Part shown: piece by piece, positions 57,754 through 64,000 of the stretch
Layout of the letters: each line of letters opens with the position of its first letter
Numbering within the stretch: position 1 is the stretch's first letter
DNA from: Sinomonas albida
GTDB lineage: Bacteria; Actinomycetota; Actinomycetes; Actinomycetales; Micrococcaceae
NCBI RefSeq assembly: GCF_004919045.1
Contig: NZ_SWDW01000006.1
Span: 62,001 to 126,000 of the forward strand
Reading direction: 5' to 3'
DNA: 64,000 nt
Notes under the pieces: model-generated
What the model was told of the DNA's origin: nothing
What the model saw: the letters and a program-made list of their open reading frames with translations, nothing else
Databases searched by the model: none
Program-made: the position numbers and the translations under genes

Positions 57754-58224
57754 TCAGCTTCCGGCTGGCCCGCCCGCCCCTCCGCGTGACTCCAGGTTCG
57801 CCATGAGCCGTGCGAGCAGGTCGCGGAGTGCGGCGGCGTCCCCGGCGGCGAGGCCGAGCGACGCGCTCAGTCTCAGGGGCACATTGGACACGCTCTCCCG
57901 CAGGCTCTCCCCCGCCGGGGTGAGGCTCGCGAGCACCCGCCGCTCGTCGCCCGGGTCGCGCCGGCGCTCGAGGTAGCCGGCCGCCTCGAGACGCTTGAGC
58001 AGGGGCGTGAGCGTGCCAGAGTCCAAGCGCAGGCGTTCGCCGAGTTCGCCCACGGACAGGGCGCCGTCGGCCGACCACAGGGCGAGCATCGTCAGATACT
58101 GCGGATACGTCAGACCGACGTCGGCGAGCAGCTCGGCGTAGACGCGGCTGACGCCGCGGGCCGCCGCGTACAGGGGGAAGCAGAGCTGTCGATCGAGGTC
58201 GAGTTGCGGGTAGCTGTTGCCCAT
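57754..58224 (-). CDS. ohrR: MarR family peroxide-sensing repressor OhrR
   Basis: A 156-residue winged-helix repressor. The redox cysteine Cys15 lies in [15 protein letters not shown], the diagnostic OhrR N-terminus; the DNA-binding region has [20 protein letters not shown] and the wing [16 protein letters not shown]. Organic hydroperoxides oxidise Cys15 and release the repressor. The gene is divergent from ohr, its classical target, and the intergenic region contains a matching palindrome. Confidence 0.94.
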   Translation of the reverse strand: MGNSYPQLDLDRQLCFPLYAAARGVSRVYAELLADVGLTYPQYLTMLALWSADGALSVGELGERLRLDSGTLTPLLKRLEAAGYLERRRDPGDERRVLASLTPAGESLRESVSNVPLRLSASLGLAAGDAAALRDLLARLMANLESRGGAGGPAGS

Positions 58225-58237
58225 CGTCCCATTCTAG

Positions 58238-58262
58238 ATTGCGCAGTTCCATTGTGCACAAT
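58238..58262. promoter_or_regulatory. OhrR operator candidate between ohrR and ohr
   Basis: The perfect palindrome ATTGTGCACAAT (58251-58262) preceded by the related half-site ATTGCGCA (58238-58245) lies between the two divergent starts, 13 bases from each other. It is the expected place for OhrR binding. Confidence 0.65.
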
Positions 58263-58274
58263 AGAGTTGTGTCC

Positions 58275-58691
58275 ATGAAGACTCTGTACACCGCAACCGC
58301 CGTCGCCCTCGGGGACGGGCGCAACGGCTACGTCCAGTCCCCCGACGGATTCCTCGACGCCGCCGTGCGCGTTCCCCGCGAACTCGGCGGACCGGGCGGC
58401 GCGACCAACCCCGAACAGCTGTTCGCCGCCGGGTACGCCGCGTGCTTCCATTCGGCCCTCAAGCTCGCGGCCAGCCAGCTGCACGCGGACGCCTCGGGCT
58501 CCGAGGTGGTGGCCGACGTCATGCTCAAGTCCCTGCCGAACGGCGGCTACGGACTCGCGGCGAACCTCGAGATCACCCTCCCGGAGCTCGACCGGGCCGC
58601 TGCGGAGAAGCTCGCAGCCAAGGCCCACGAGCTGTGCCCGTACTCGAACGCCACGCGCGGCAACATGGAGGTCAATGTCACCGTCGCGTGA
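58275..58691 (+). CDS. ohr: Organic hydroperoxide resistance protein Ohr
   Basis: Thiol peroxidase of the Ohr/OsmC family, 138 residues. The two catalytic cysteines are Cys57 in AAGYAACFHSALKL and Cys121 in AHELCPYSNATRGN, both in the Ohr-specific context; the arginine in VRVPRELGG is also present. It detoxifies organic hydroperoxides. The ATG at 58275 is preferred; GTG 58269 is possible. Expression should be derepressed by oxidised OhrR from the adjacent gene. Confidence 0.95.
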   Translation: MKTLYTATAVALGDGRNGYVQSPDGFLDAAVRVPRELGGPGGATNPEQLFAAGYAACFHSALKLAASQLHADASGSEVVADVMLKSLPNGGYGLAANLEITLPELDRAAAEKLAAKAHELCPYSNATRGNMEVNVTVA

Positions 58692-58923
58692 CCGGGTCCG
58701 GTCAGTTGGCAGGGCCTGGGCCAGCTTTTGTGCCCAGAAGGATTCCGGCGCCAACAGCCGCTCCCCTTCGTTCCCAAGCCATACCCGTGGACATTGGCGT
58801 CGAAACGACGAGGGTTCCGATCGCGACGCCCGCGGCGCTCAGCGATTTCCACCCGATATCGCGTCACACAGCGCAGCCTCGGGTGTCACTCCATGTAGAG
58901 GCGGCCGCATGCTGCCTCAAAGC

Positions 58924-59466
58924 GTGACGTGGTGTAGACAGGGAGACGATGTCACTATCGACGCGTTCGATTCGGCCTTGGTGGGCGTCATCGGCGGGCT
59001 GTCCCTGCTGGTCTTCGCGATGTTCTGCGGGATCACGCTCGTGGTGGTTCCTGCGGCGGCGATGCTGGGGCGGTTGTCCAGCCACGCCGCCTCGGCCCTT
59101 GCCGCCCGGGCCCACGGGTCCTCGCCGGCCGCGGAGGCATCCGACAGCCCGCCGTCCGACGGCCCGCCGTCTGACAGCCCGCCCGAAGGGTCCCCGGAGA
59201 GCCCCACCAGCCGCTACGTGGCCGCCGCTGGGGCGAACCGGTCCATCGCCGGCGCACGGCGCGCCGCTGCCGTGGCGCGGCCCCGTCGGGGGCCTGCCGG
59301 GTCCGGGCCGGGTGGACGAGGCCAGCTCGGGAAGTCACCGGGCGGGGAGGCGCTGCCTCCTCGCGTCCTCACGTCGCTCAGGGCACGCGCGGGAAGGGCG
59401 AAGGCCGATCATGGCTCGCAGTCTGCCGCGCAGGCAGACTCGACCCTGCCGTGGGTCGGGATGTAG
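58924..59466 (+). CDS. Possible small membrane protein, unknown function
   Basis: An open frame of about 180 codons from GTG 58924. One long hydrophobic stretch (ALVGVIGGLSLLVFAMFCGI then TLVVVPAAAMLG) is followed by a Ser/Pro/Ala-rich low-complexity tail with a GPPSDSPP repeat. The hydrophobic part looks real, but no ribosome site fixes the start and the tail could be non-coding. The 232 bases between ohr and this frame contain nothing else I can support. Confidence 0.4.
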   Translation: MTWCRQGDDVTIDAFDSALVGVIGGLSLLVFAMFCGITLVVVPAAAMLGRLSSHAASALAARAHGSSPAAEASDSPPSDGPPSDSPPEGSPESPTSRYVAAAGANRSIAGARRAAAVARPRRGPAGSGPGGRGQLGKSPGGEALPPRVLTSLRARAGRAKADHGSQSAAQADSTLPWVGM

Positions 59467-59530
59467 CCGACCGGTCCAAACAGCGACGGGTCCAAACAGC
59501 GACGGGTCCAACAACGTGGGGTCGGCTACA
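59462..59530. repeat. Hairpin enclosing 16-bp tandem repeats
   Basis: Eleven-base arms TGTAGCCGACC (59462-59472) and GGTCGGCTACA (59520-59530) enclose two exact copies of GGTCCAAACAGCGACG (59473-59488, 59489-59504) and a partial third copy. It lies at the 3' ends of two convergent frames and may act as a terminator or be a small repeat element. Confidence 0.7.
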
Positions 59531-59762
59531 CGACCCGGTCGACGCCGGGGGTGATGGGCCGCGGCGGATGCCCCAACTGCCTCGTCAGGCGGACTCGGGC
59601 GTTGTGCTCCACCAAGATGGGCACGTAATCCCTGATCGGGCCCGTCATTTCATCCCGGGCGGCGTCGACGGCCGTGCCCACGGCCTCCTCCCCGAGTTCG
59701 GGGAACCGCTTGGCCAGACGAGTACGCACCTTTTCCAGAGCCTGAGCTTCACTCTGCTGCAT
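59526..59762 (-). CDS. Three-helix-bundle dimerisation domain protein
   Basis: A 78-residue protein rich in helices: KVRTRLAKRFPELGEEAVGT, AVDAARDEMTG and RDYVPILVEHNARVRLTRQL. I recognise the pattern of small actinobacterial proteins with a three-helix bundle domain (LAxRFPxL...VRDFVPVLVE). Function unknown. The ATG at 59762 is preceded by GGAGG at about 59773-59777. The C-terminus is Pro-rich and meets the hairpin described above. Confidence 0.75.
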   Translation of the reverse strand: MQQSEAQALEKVRTRLAKRFPELGEEAVGTAVDAARDEMTGPIRDYVPILVEHNARVRLTRQLGHPPRPITPGVDRVV

Positions 59763-59930
59763 CCCTCCATCCTCCTCGCTCAGCCGCCCTCCGCAACCCC
59801 TGGGCGCCGTCGTCCGTCTGCGGCAGCGCGCTGACGGGCGCTTGACCAGCATGCTGTACACGTGTTTTTCTAATACCCTAACGGTGCGGGGGCGGCCGGT
59901 TCCAGAACACGAGAATCAGAGGAAACCGCC

Positions 59931-59981
59931 ATGCCTACCATCAAACGGAACATCGTGCGCCCAACTGCAGTGCACCAGTGA
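59931..59981 (+). CDS. Tiny leader ORF overlapping tetR start
   Basis: ATG 59931 to TGA 59981 encodes 16 residues, MPTIKRNIVRPTAVHQ. AGAGGA stands eight bases upstream, a better ribosome site than the tetR gene itself has. The stop overlaps the tetR start as GTGA, so ribosomes finishing here could restart at tetR. The peptide resembles no protein I know. Confidence 0.55.
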   Translation: MPTIKRNIVRPTAVHQ

Positions 59982-60589
59982 GCAGCGCGGCGGTCATGTC
60001 ACGGCCGGATGCACGAGAGCGAATCCTTGCCGCAGCATTCGAGCTGTTCGACGAACAAGGTTTGTTGGACGCGAGCATCGAGGACATCTTGGCCCGGGCG
60101 AAGGCGGCCAAAGCGACTTTCTACCACTGTTTCGGCTCAAAGGAAGCAGTTGTCGAAGCCTACTTGGACCACGGGATGAAGAACCTCGGGATGCTCGTCG
60201 AGGCCGCGAAGGCGGAAGGCGGCCTCGACGGCGCCGGCACGTTCCTGGCCGTGTTCGACTTCTTCGACGAGTGGTCGCAACGAAGCGTCGTCGCGCTGTC
60301 CTCGGTTCTCCGAATCCTGAACGAGCTGGAGCCCAGCCATCCGCTTCGCGTGGCAGTCACGGCCTTCCTCGACCGCAGCAGGGAGCATGTCGCTGCCGCG
60401 GCTCAGGCGGCTGGCCTCGAAAGGCCGCTTGAGTTCGCCCGATCCTTCCAGATCCTCGCCCGGGGGGCGCTGGTCACCACGGTAGAGGGCGACGGCGGGG
60501 CCGCCCGCCGCGCGCGGGCGATGGCCGAGCAGCTCATTGCTCTCCACCGGCCCCGGCGGCCCGATTCGGCCCCGACTCTCGGGCCGTGA
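59978..60589 (+). CDS. TetR family transcriptional regulator (paralogue 1)
   Basis: A 203-residue repressor. The N-terminal TetR helix-turn-helix is clear: RERILAAAFELFDEQGLL, ASIEDILARAKAAKATFYHC and FGSKEAVVEAYLDHG. The C-terminal ligand domain has VFDFFDEWSQRSVVALSSVL. The GTG start at 59978 is fused to the leader ORF stop. A very similar regulator on the minus strand starts at 62804; the pair flanks a repeat-containing membrane protein and a GyrI-like protein. Ligand and targets are unknown. Confidence 0.9.
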   Translation: MSSAAVMSRPDARERILAAAFELFDEQGLLDASIEDILARAKAAKATFYHCFGSKEAVVEAYLDHGMKNLGMLVEAAKAEGGLDGAGTFLAVFDFFDEWSQRSVVALSSVLRILNELEPSHPLRVAVTAFLDRSREHVAAAAQAAGLERPLEFARSFQILARGALVTTVEGDGGAARRARAMAEQLIALHRPRRPDSAPTLGP

Positions 60590-60618
60590 ACCAGGTCGAA
60601 AGCTGCCGGCTCGGTCGG

Positions 60619-61551
60619 TCAGGACGACCTCTCGTCGGTCCGCGTCTGTTCTTGGGGCCCCATACCCTCATCGGCCCGCTCACGTGATCGGTGCGGTGCC
60701 GTAGGCTCTGCAGCCCTTGGCGAGGCTTCCGCCGTCGTCGGCTCGGCAGCCCTTGGCGAGGCCTCCGCCGTCGTCGGCTCGGCTCCGGCGGGCCCTTCTG
60801 CAGCGCCCGCCGGCCGCGGTGCCGTCGCGCCGGCCGCCTCGTGGGCGCGGGCGTCCCGGCGGGACGCAAAGTGGGGCTCATCCACCGTGCCGGCATCGCG
60901 GGGTTCCGTGGGGCGATCGGAAGCCAGCTGCGGCCCATCCGATCCTGCCATCTCCCGAGTCCGCGCGTCGCGATCAGAAGGAAGACGCGATCCCTCCGCC
61001 GCGGCCATCTCCCGAGTCCGCGCGTCGCGATCGGAAGCCAGCTGCGGCCCATCCGATCCGGCCATCTCCCGAGTCCGTGCATCGCGATCAGCCGCGACAT
61101 GCCGTCCGTCCACCGCGGCCGTGTCGCGCGAATCGTCGTTCTGCCGCGCATCTTCCCGGCCCGCGTTGGCGCGCGAGTCGGACCGCTCGTGAGAACCTGC
61201 ATGCTCGCGGGCCCGCACATCGGGATCCAGCGAGTCGGCCTTGCGACGCTGCTCCTCGAGCCGCTCACGCTCCTCGCGGGCCGAGTTGCTCTTCTCTTCC
61301 GCGAGGCGGCGTAGGCGCTCGGCTTCGACCTCCGCCTGCTCGGCGCGGGCACGGGCCTGGAGGCCTTCAGCCTCGTGCTCGCGCACTTCGAGCTCGTGCT
61401 CGGCAGCCTCTTCCCGGATCGCCTGGGCGCGCTCACGGAGCTCGGCGTGACGGCGCACATTCCTCCGCCGTGTCATTGTCATCGCAATGATGACCACCAG
61501 AATGACCACAATGAGCGCAATGACGAGCCACACAATCTGAGTAGTGTCCAT
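60619..61551 (-). CDS. Membrane protein with coiled coil and tandem repeats
   Basis: A 310-residue protein: an N-terminal membrane helix (IVWLVIALIVVILVVIIAMT), a charged coiled coil (about 30-105, RERAQAIREEAAEHELEVRE, RAEQAEVEAERLRRLAEEKS), then a hydrophilic repeat region. Three units of 19 residues based on SDRDARTREMAGSDGPQLA and two units of 12 residues (TTAEASPRAAEP) are encoded by 57-bp and 36-bp direct repeats. It may be a structural or stress-related envelope protein. Function is not recognised. It converges on tetR paralogue 1 with a short gap. Confidence 0.75.
   Translation of the reverse strand: MDTTQIVWLVIALIVVILVVIIAMTMTRRRNVRRHAELRERAQAIREEAAEHELEVREHEAEGLQARARAEQAEVEAERLRRLAEEKSNSAREERERLEEQRRKADSLDPDVRAREHAGSHERSDSRANAGREDARQNDDSRDTAAVDGRHVAADRDARTREMAGSDGPQLASDRDARTREMAAAEGSRLPSDRDARTREMAGSDGPQLASDRPTEPRDAGTVDEPHFASRRDARAHEAAGATAPRPAGAAEGPAGAEPTTAEASPRAAEPTTAEASPRAAEPTAPHRSRERADEGMGPQEQTRTDERSS
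60711..60782 (+). repeat. Two 36-bp tandem repeats
   Basis: The 36-base unit starting CAGCCCTTGGCGAGGC occurs at 60711-60746 and 60747-60782, differing at one base. It encodes the duplicated 12-residue TTAEASPRAAEP segment of the membrane protein gene. Confidence 0.9.
60920..61090 (+). repeat. Three 57-bp tandem repeats
   Basis: Units at 60920-60976, 60977-61033 and 61034-61090. Copies 1 and 3 are nearly identical; copy 2 differs in its first half. A weaker fourth unit follows. They encode the 19-residue repeats in the membrane protein gene and keep its frame. Confidence 0.9.
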
Positions 61552-61672
61552 GGCGGCCTCCTCCGTCCGGTTGTATCCCGGAAGTACCCGGCTCGTGGAA
61601 TCTCTAATCAGGATTTAGCTTTAGCAGGAGACTCGTGGGCATTCTCGGCCTCGATGAGCCCTAGATGAGCGC

Positions 61673-62143
61673 CTAAGGGCGCGGTGCGAGTAGGAGCACG
61701 ACGGTCGTCTCTGTATCGGCCGGATCCGGCGTCGGATCTCCGTAGATCTCCCAGGAAAGCCCCGCAGACTCCCGGCCACTCGCCGTCGTCCACTCGTCAA
61801 TCGCGGCGTATGCGTCGTCGAGACCGGCGTACGGTCCGCGGTAGACCGCGACAACGGCTTCGCCGCCCGGCGTTTCGGTCTCGTGCACCGCGCCGCCCGA
61901 TTCGAAGGAGCGCACGACTTCGACGCCGAAGTCGCACACAAGGGGCGCGCCCGGCTCATTCGCGTGGTGGTAGACAAAGACGTTGTGGCCGTCGGTCCAC
62001 AGGTCCGGTTGTTTCCGGATGAATTCCCACACCTTGGCAAGCGCGGGCCCCCACGCCGATCCCACCTCGTTCGGCGCCACCTCGCGCCGGACCGCGGCCA
62101 GCTTCCGGGGATGAACCGTGCGGAGATGGACGGGGACCGTCAT
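61673..62143 (-). CDS. GyrI-like (AraC effector-binding) domain protein
   Basis: A 156-residue protein of the SHS2/GyrI-like small-molecule-binding family. Family features are VWEFIRKQPDLWTDGHNVFV, the strand CDFGVEVVRSF, the AVVAVYRGPYAGLDDAYAAI segment and LSWEIYGDP near the end. Proteins of this type bind hydrophobic or cationic ligands and often accompany regulators. It follows tetR paralogue 2 on the same strand with a 31-base gap, so co-expression is likely. Confidence 0.85.
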   Translation of the reverse strand: MTVPVHLRTVHPRKLAAVRREVAPNEVGSAWGPALAKVWEFIRKQPDLWTDGHNVFVYHHANEPGAPLVCDFGVEVVRSFESGGAVHETETPGGEAVVAVYRGPYAGLDDAYAAIDEWTTASGRESAGLSWEIYGDPTPDPADTETTVVLLLAPRP

Positions 62144-62174
62144 GCACGGATTCTAGCCGCCGCGCCCCGAAGGT

Positions 62175-62804
62175 TCACCGGCGAGGGCTGATACTCCCAC
62201 GCCCCTCCTTCGGGTTGTTGGCCGCTGATGAGGTGTGCACGGCGATCAGCTTTGCCGCCATGTTCCGCGCCCGAGCCGCCGCCCCGACATCCCCTTCGAC
62301 GGCCGCAATGAGGGCTCCCCGCGTGACGACCTGGAACGCACGGGCAAACTCGGCTGGGCTGTCCAGACCAGCTTCGGCGGCCACCGAAGCGAGGCGATCC
62401 CGGCCACGATCCAGGAAAGCGACGACAGATTCCTTCAGTGGATCCGTCGGCTCGAGCTCCCTCAGAACTCGGAGTATTGAAGAGAGGGCCATCACGCTCG
62501 GTTTCGACCACTCGTCAAAGAAGTCGAAAACGGCGAGCAGCGCCTCCGCCGAGGTCCCTCCGCCGTCGACTTTGGCCGCCTCAACCAGCATGCCGAGATT
62601 CTTCAGTCCATGCTCCAAATAGGCGACGACGACCTTTTCCTTCGAGCCGAAACGCTGATAGAACGTGGACTTGCTGGCGTGCGCCTTCGCCAGGATGTCC
62701 TCGACGCTGACATCCAGCAATCCATGATCGGCAAATAGAGCGAAGGCGGCGGCAAGGATCCGCTCGCTCGCGTCCTCCGGCATGGACGCTGTTGCGCCGG
62801 TCAC
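62175..62804 (-). CDS. TetR family transcriptional regulator (paralogue 2)
   Basis: A 209-residue regulator closely resembling the one at 59978. SERILAAAFALFADHGLLDV, VEDILAKAHASKSTFYQRFG and SKEKVVVAYLEHGLKNLGML align without gaps to paralogue 1; the ligand domain also aligns (VFDFFDEWSKPSVMALSSIL). The GTG at 62804 makes the N-terminus the same length as in paralogue 1; ATG 62783 is an alternative. It is divergent from the LuxR-type regulator with a 242-base gap. Confidence 0.9.
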   Translation of the reverse strand: MTGATASMPEDASERILAAAFALFADHGLLDVSVEDILAKAHASKSTFYQRFGSKEKVVVAYLEHGLKNLGMLVEAAKVDGGGTSAEALLAVFDFFDEWSKPSVMALSSILRVLRELEPTDPLKESVVAFLDRGRDRLASVAAEAGLDSPAEFARAFQVVTRGALIAAVEGDVGAAARARNMAAKLIAVHTSSAANNPKEGRGSISPRR

Positions 62805-62998
62805 GAATGCACCGCGACCTTGCCCAGCGGATCGCAATCCAGCCGCCCCGGCGCTCGGGCGGATCCCGCTGAGCAGAAAGCCATCATCGACGGGGTGCCA
62901 TCGTTGCCGGCCCGGGCGAGGGCACGGGAGATTTCCATTCGATGAGTGCTGGGAGCTTCATACAGACGACGCTATCGGGCATTCCTCTGAGGTTCTTC

Positions 62999-63025
62999 AC
63001 CCCAAGGGGTGGGGCTTTACCCCTT
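62999..63025 (+). promoter_or_regulatory. Overlapping inverted repeats before the LuxR-type regulator gene
   Basis: ACCCC-AA-GGGGT (62999-63010) overlaps AAGGGGT-N8-ACCCCTT (63004-63025), ending 21 bases upstream of the start codon. The position is compatible with an operator or a leader hairpin. Confidence 0.4.
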
Positions 63026-63046
63026 GCGGGAGCCTAAGGTTGGACC

Positions 63047-63694
63047 GTGAATGCGATCAGGGTGGCGTTGGTCAACGACTACGAAGTCGTGGTGCGTGGG
63101 CTTGAGGCGATGCTCAGGTCCTACAGCGACGTACTGCACGTGGTGGAGCTCGATGCGAGCAAGGATGTGGGTCAGTCCGTGGACGTCACCCTCTACGACA
63201 CCTTTGCCGCGCCCCAGGGGGACGGCGAAGAAGTCCGCCAGTTGGCCGCCAACCCGCTTTCCGGGAAGGTCGTCGTCTACACGTGGGACCTCGATCCGGC
63301 GAAAGCCTCAGCAGCCCTGGCCAACGGAGCCAGTGGGTATCTGTCCAAGGGCCTGACGGCAGGTCAACTGGCTACCGCGCTGCAGGATCTCCATCGCGGC
63401 GGCTCGGACGCGCCCGTCCTCCTCGAAGGATCAGCGAAGACGATCGGAGGGGACTGGCCCGGCCGAGAAGAGGGTCTGACCCAGCGGGAAGCTGAAGTGC
63501 TAGCCCTCATCACGCAGGGCCTCAGCAACGCAGCCATCGCCGATCGCACTGGCCTCTCCCCCAACTCGGTGAAGACCTACATCCGCAGTTGCTACCGGCG
63601 CATCGGGGTGAGCAGCCGTTCGAACGCCGTCCTGTGGGGCATCGACCATGGTTTCCGCCCCGATCGGCGGCGGCTCGCTCCGCCGGCCGAATAG
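63047..63694 (+). CDS. LuxR/NarL-type response regulator
   Basis: A 215-residue orphan response regulator. The receiver-like domain has a reduced acidic site (VNDYEVVVRG), Asp51 in DVTLYDTFA as likely phosphoacceptor, Thr in VVVYTWD and the lysine in GYLSKGLTAGQL. The C-terminal LuxR-type helix-turn-helix is clear: LTQREAEVLALITQGLSNAA followed by IADRTGLSPNSVKTYI and RIGVSSRSNAV. No histidine kinase is adjacent. The GTG start has GGGAGCC upstream, and inverted repeats lie just before it. Confidence 0.9.
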   Translation: MNAIRVALVNDYEVVVRGLEAMLRSYSDVLHVVELDASKDVGQSVDVTLYDTFAAPQGDGEEVRQLAANPLSGKVVVYTWDLDPAKASAALANGASGYLSKGLTAGQLATALQDLHRGGSDAPVLLEGSAKTIGGDWPGREEGLTQREAEVLALITQGLSNAAIADRTGLSPNSVKTYIRSCYRRIGVSSRSNAVLWGIDHGFRPDRRRLAPPAE

Positions 63695-63740
63695 TCAGCC
63701 CCTGCGGTGGGCCTCTGGGCGAGTTGCCTTCGGGCAGCCC

Positions 63741-64000
63741 TCAGGCTCCGAGGCGCCGTCTTTGTTCTTCTTCTGAATGGGGCCTCCCGCTGGCACCTTG
63801 AGTGCTCTCGCGGACGATGAGGCGGGGCCTGAGGGTCAGGATGCGATGCTCGTGGTGAGGGTCTCGTTCCTCGTCCAGCAGGAGCTTCATCGCCTCCAGC
63901 CCCATTTGGTACCCGTCTTGGGTGACGGTGGAGATGGAGATGGCGGCCTCGGTGGTGAACTGGTTGTTGTCGTAGCCGAGGACGGCGACGTCGTCGGGGA
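63741..64000 (-). CDS. LacI family transcriptional regulator, 3' end
   Basis: The frame runs from the window edge to the TGA at 63741 and encodes the last 85 residues or so of a LacI/GalR repressor: PDDVAVLGYDNNQFTTEAAI, SISTVTQDGYQMGLEAMKLL and LRPRLIVRESTQGASG. VGxDN/D and SxxxQxxxxMGxxA are signatures of the periplasmic-binding-protein-like effector domain. The DNA-binding half lies beyond the window. The effector, probably a sugar, is unknown. Start and full length are not visible. Confidence 0.88.
   Translation of the reverse strand, partial: PDDVAVLGYDNNQFTTEAAISISTVTQDGYQMGLEAMKLLLDEERDPHHEHRILTLRPRLIVRESTQGASGRPHSEEEQRRRLGA

Noticed and set aside
60711-61090. Repeats considered as a CRISPR array.
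   Set aside because: The units are directly adjacent with no spacers and preserve a reading frame; no cas genes are near.

Overview
The window is very GC-rich DNA (about 70 % by eye) packed with genes on both strands. Gene content and order point to a high-GC Actinobacterium, most likely in or near the Micrococcaceae (Arthrobacter/Sinomonas-like). The reasons are the order aspS-hisS-ppi-DUF349-relA-secF-secD-yajC-ruvBAC-yebC-pdxT plus pdxS-pgsA-HIT-thrS, which parallels the corresponding mycobacterial segment, together with a mycoredoxin, a phosphatidylinositol-phosphate-synthase-like enzyme, an AdhC-type alcohol dehydrogenase and many GTG/TTG starts. The family placement is inference. No rRNA, tRNA, CRISPR array, insertion sequence or prophage was seen.

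Bases 1-30.4 kb are mostly housekeeping. On the minus strand lie aspS (cut by the window edge), hisS, relA, the secD-secF pair with yajC, the Holliday-junction genes ruvC-ruvA-ruvB, yebC, pdxT, pdxS, pgsA, a HIT protein, thrS and the error-prone polymerase dnaE2. Plus-strand genes interrupt this: a membrane-anchored cyclophilin, a DUF349 protein, an AbiEi-like protein, and a block (asparagine synthetase with a large extra C-terminal domain, M3 peptidase, phosphoribosyltransferase/hydrolase fusion) that separates pdxT from pdxS. The dnaE2 gene is divergent from a YedK/HMCES-type abasic-site shielding protein, so two DNA-damage functions share one short AT-rich promoter region.

Bases 31.4-39.3 kb hold a complete minus-strand Kdp potassium-uptake locus (kdpF-A-B-C-D-E) with an extra 31-residue membrane peptide upstream of kdpF. 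From 39.5 to 48.9 kb come an AhpD-like protein, lgt, an APC permease, mycoredoxin, a YdeP-type molybdopterin oxidoreductase, a RibD-like reductase, a lipoate-ligase-like protein, a thioesterase-like protein and a coiled-coil protein.

Bases 49-64 kb are accessory and regulatory. An alcohol dehydrogenase, an MFS exporter and an MmyB-like XRE regulator carry the same palindromic motif near each start. Then come a PucR regulator overlapping a glutaminase gene, a P-loop kinase, remnants of two dehydrogenase genes facing each other, a VOC protein, the divergent ohrR/ohr pair, two similar TetR regulators in opposite orientation (one behind a tiny leader ORF), a membrane protein with tandem repeats, an orphan LuxR-type response regulator and the 3' end of a LacI-type repressor gene that runs off the window.

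The points most worth checking are the AsnB fusion to a CofE (F420 gamma-glutamyl ligase)-like domain, the three-site operator family around the XRE regulator, the dnaE2/SRAP intergenic region and the tiny ORFs in the kdp and tetR leaders.
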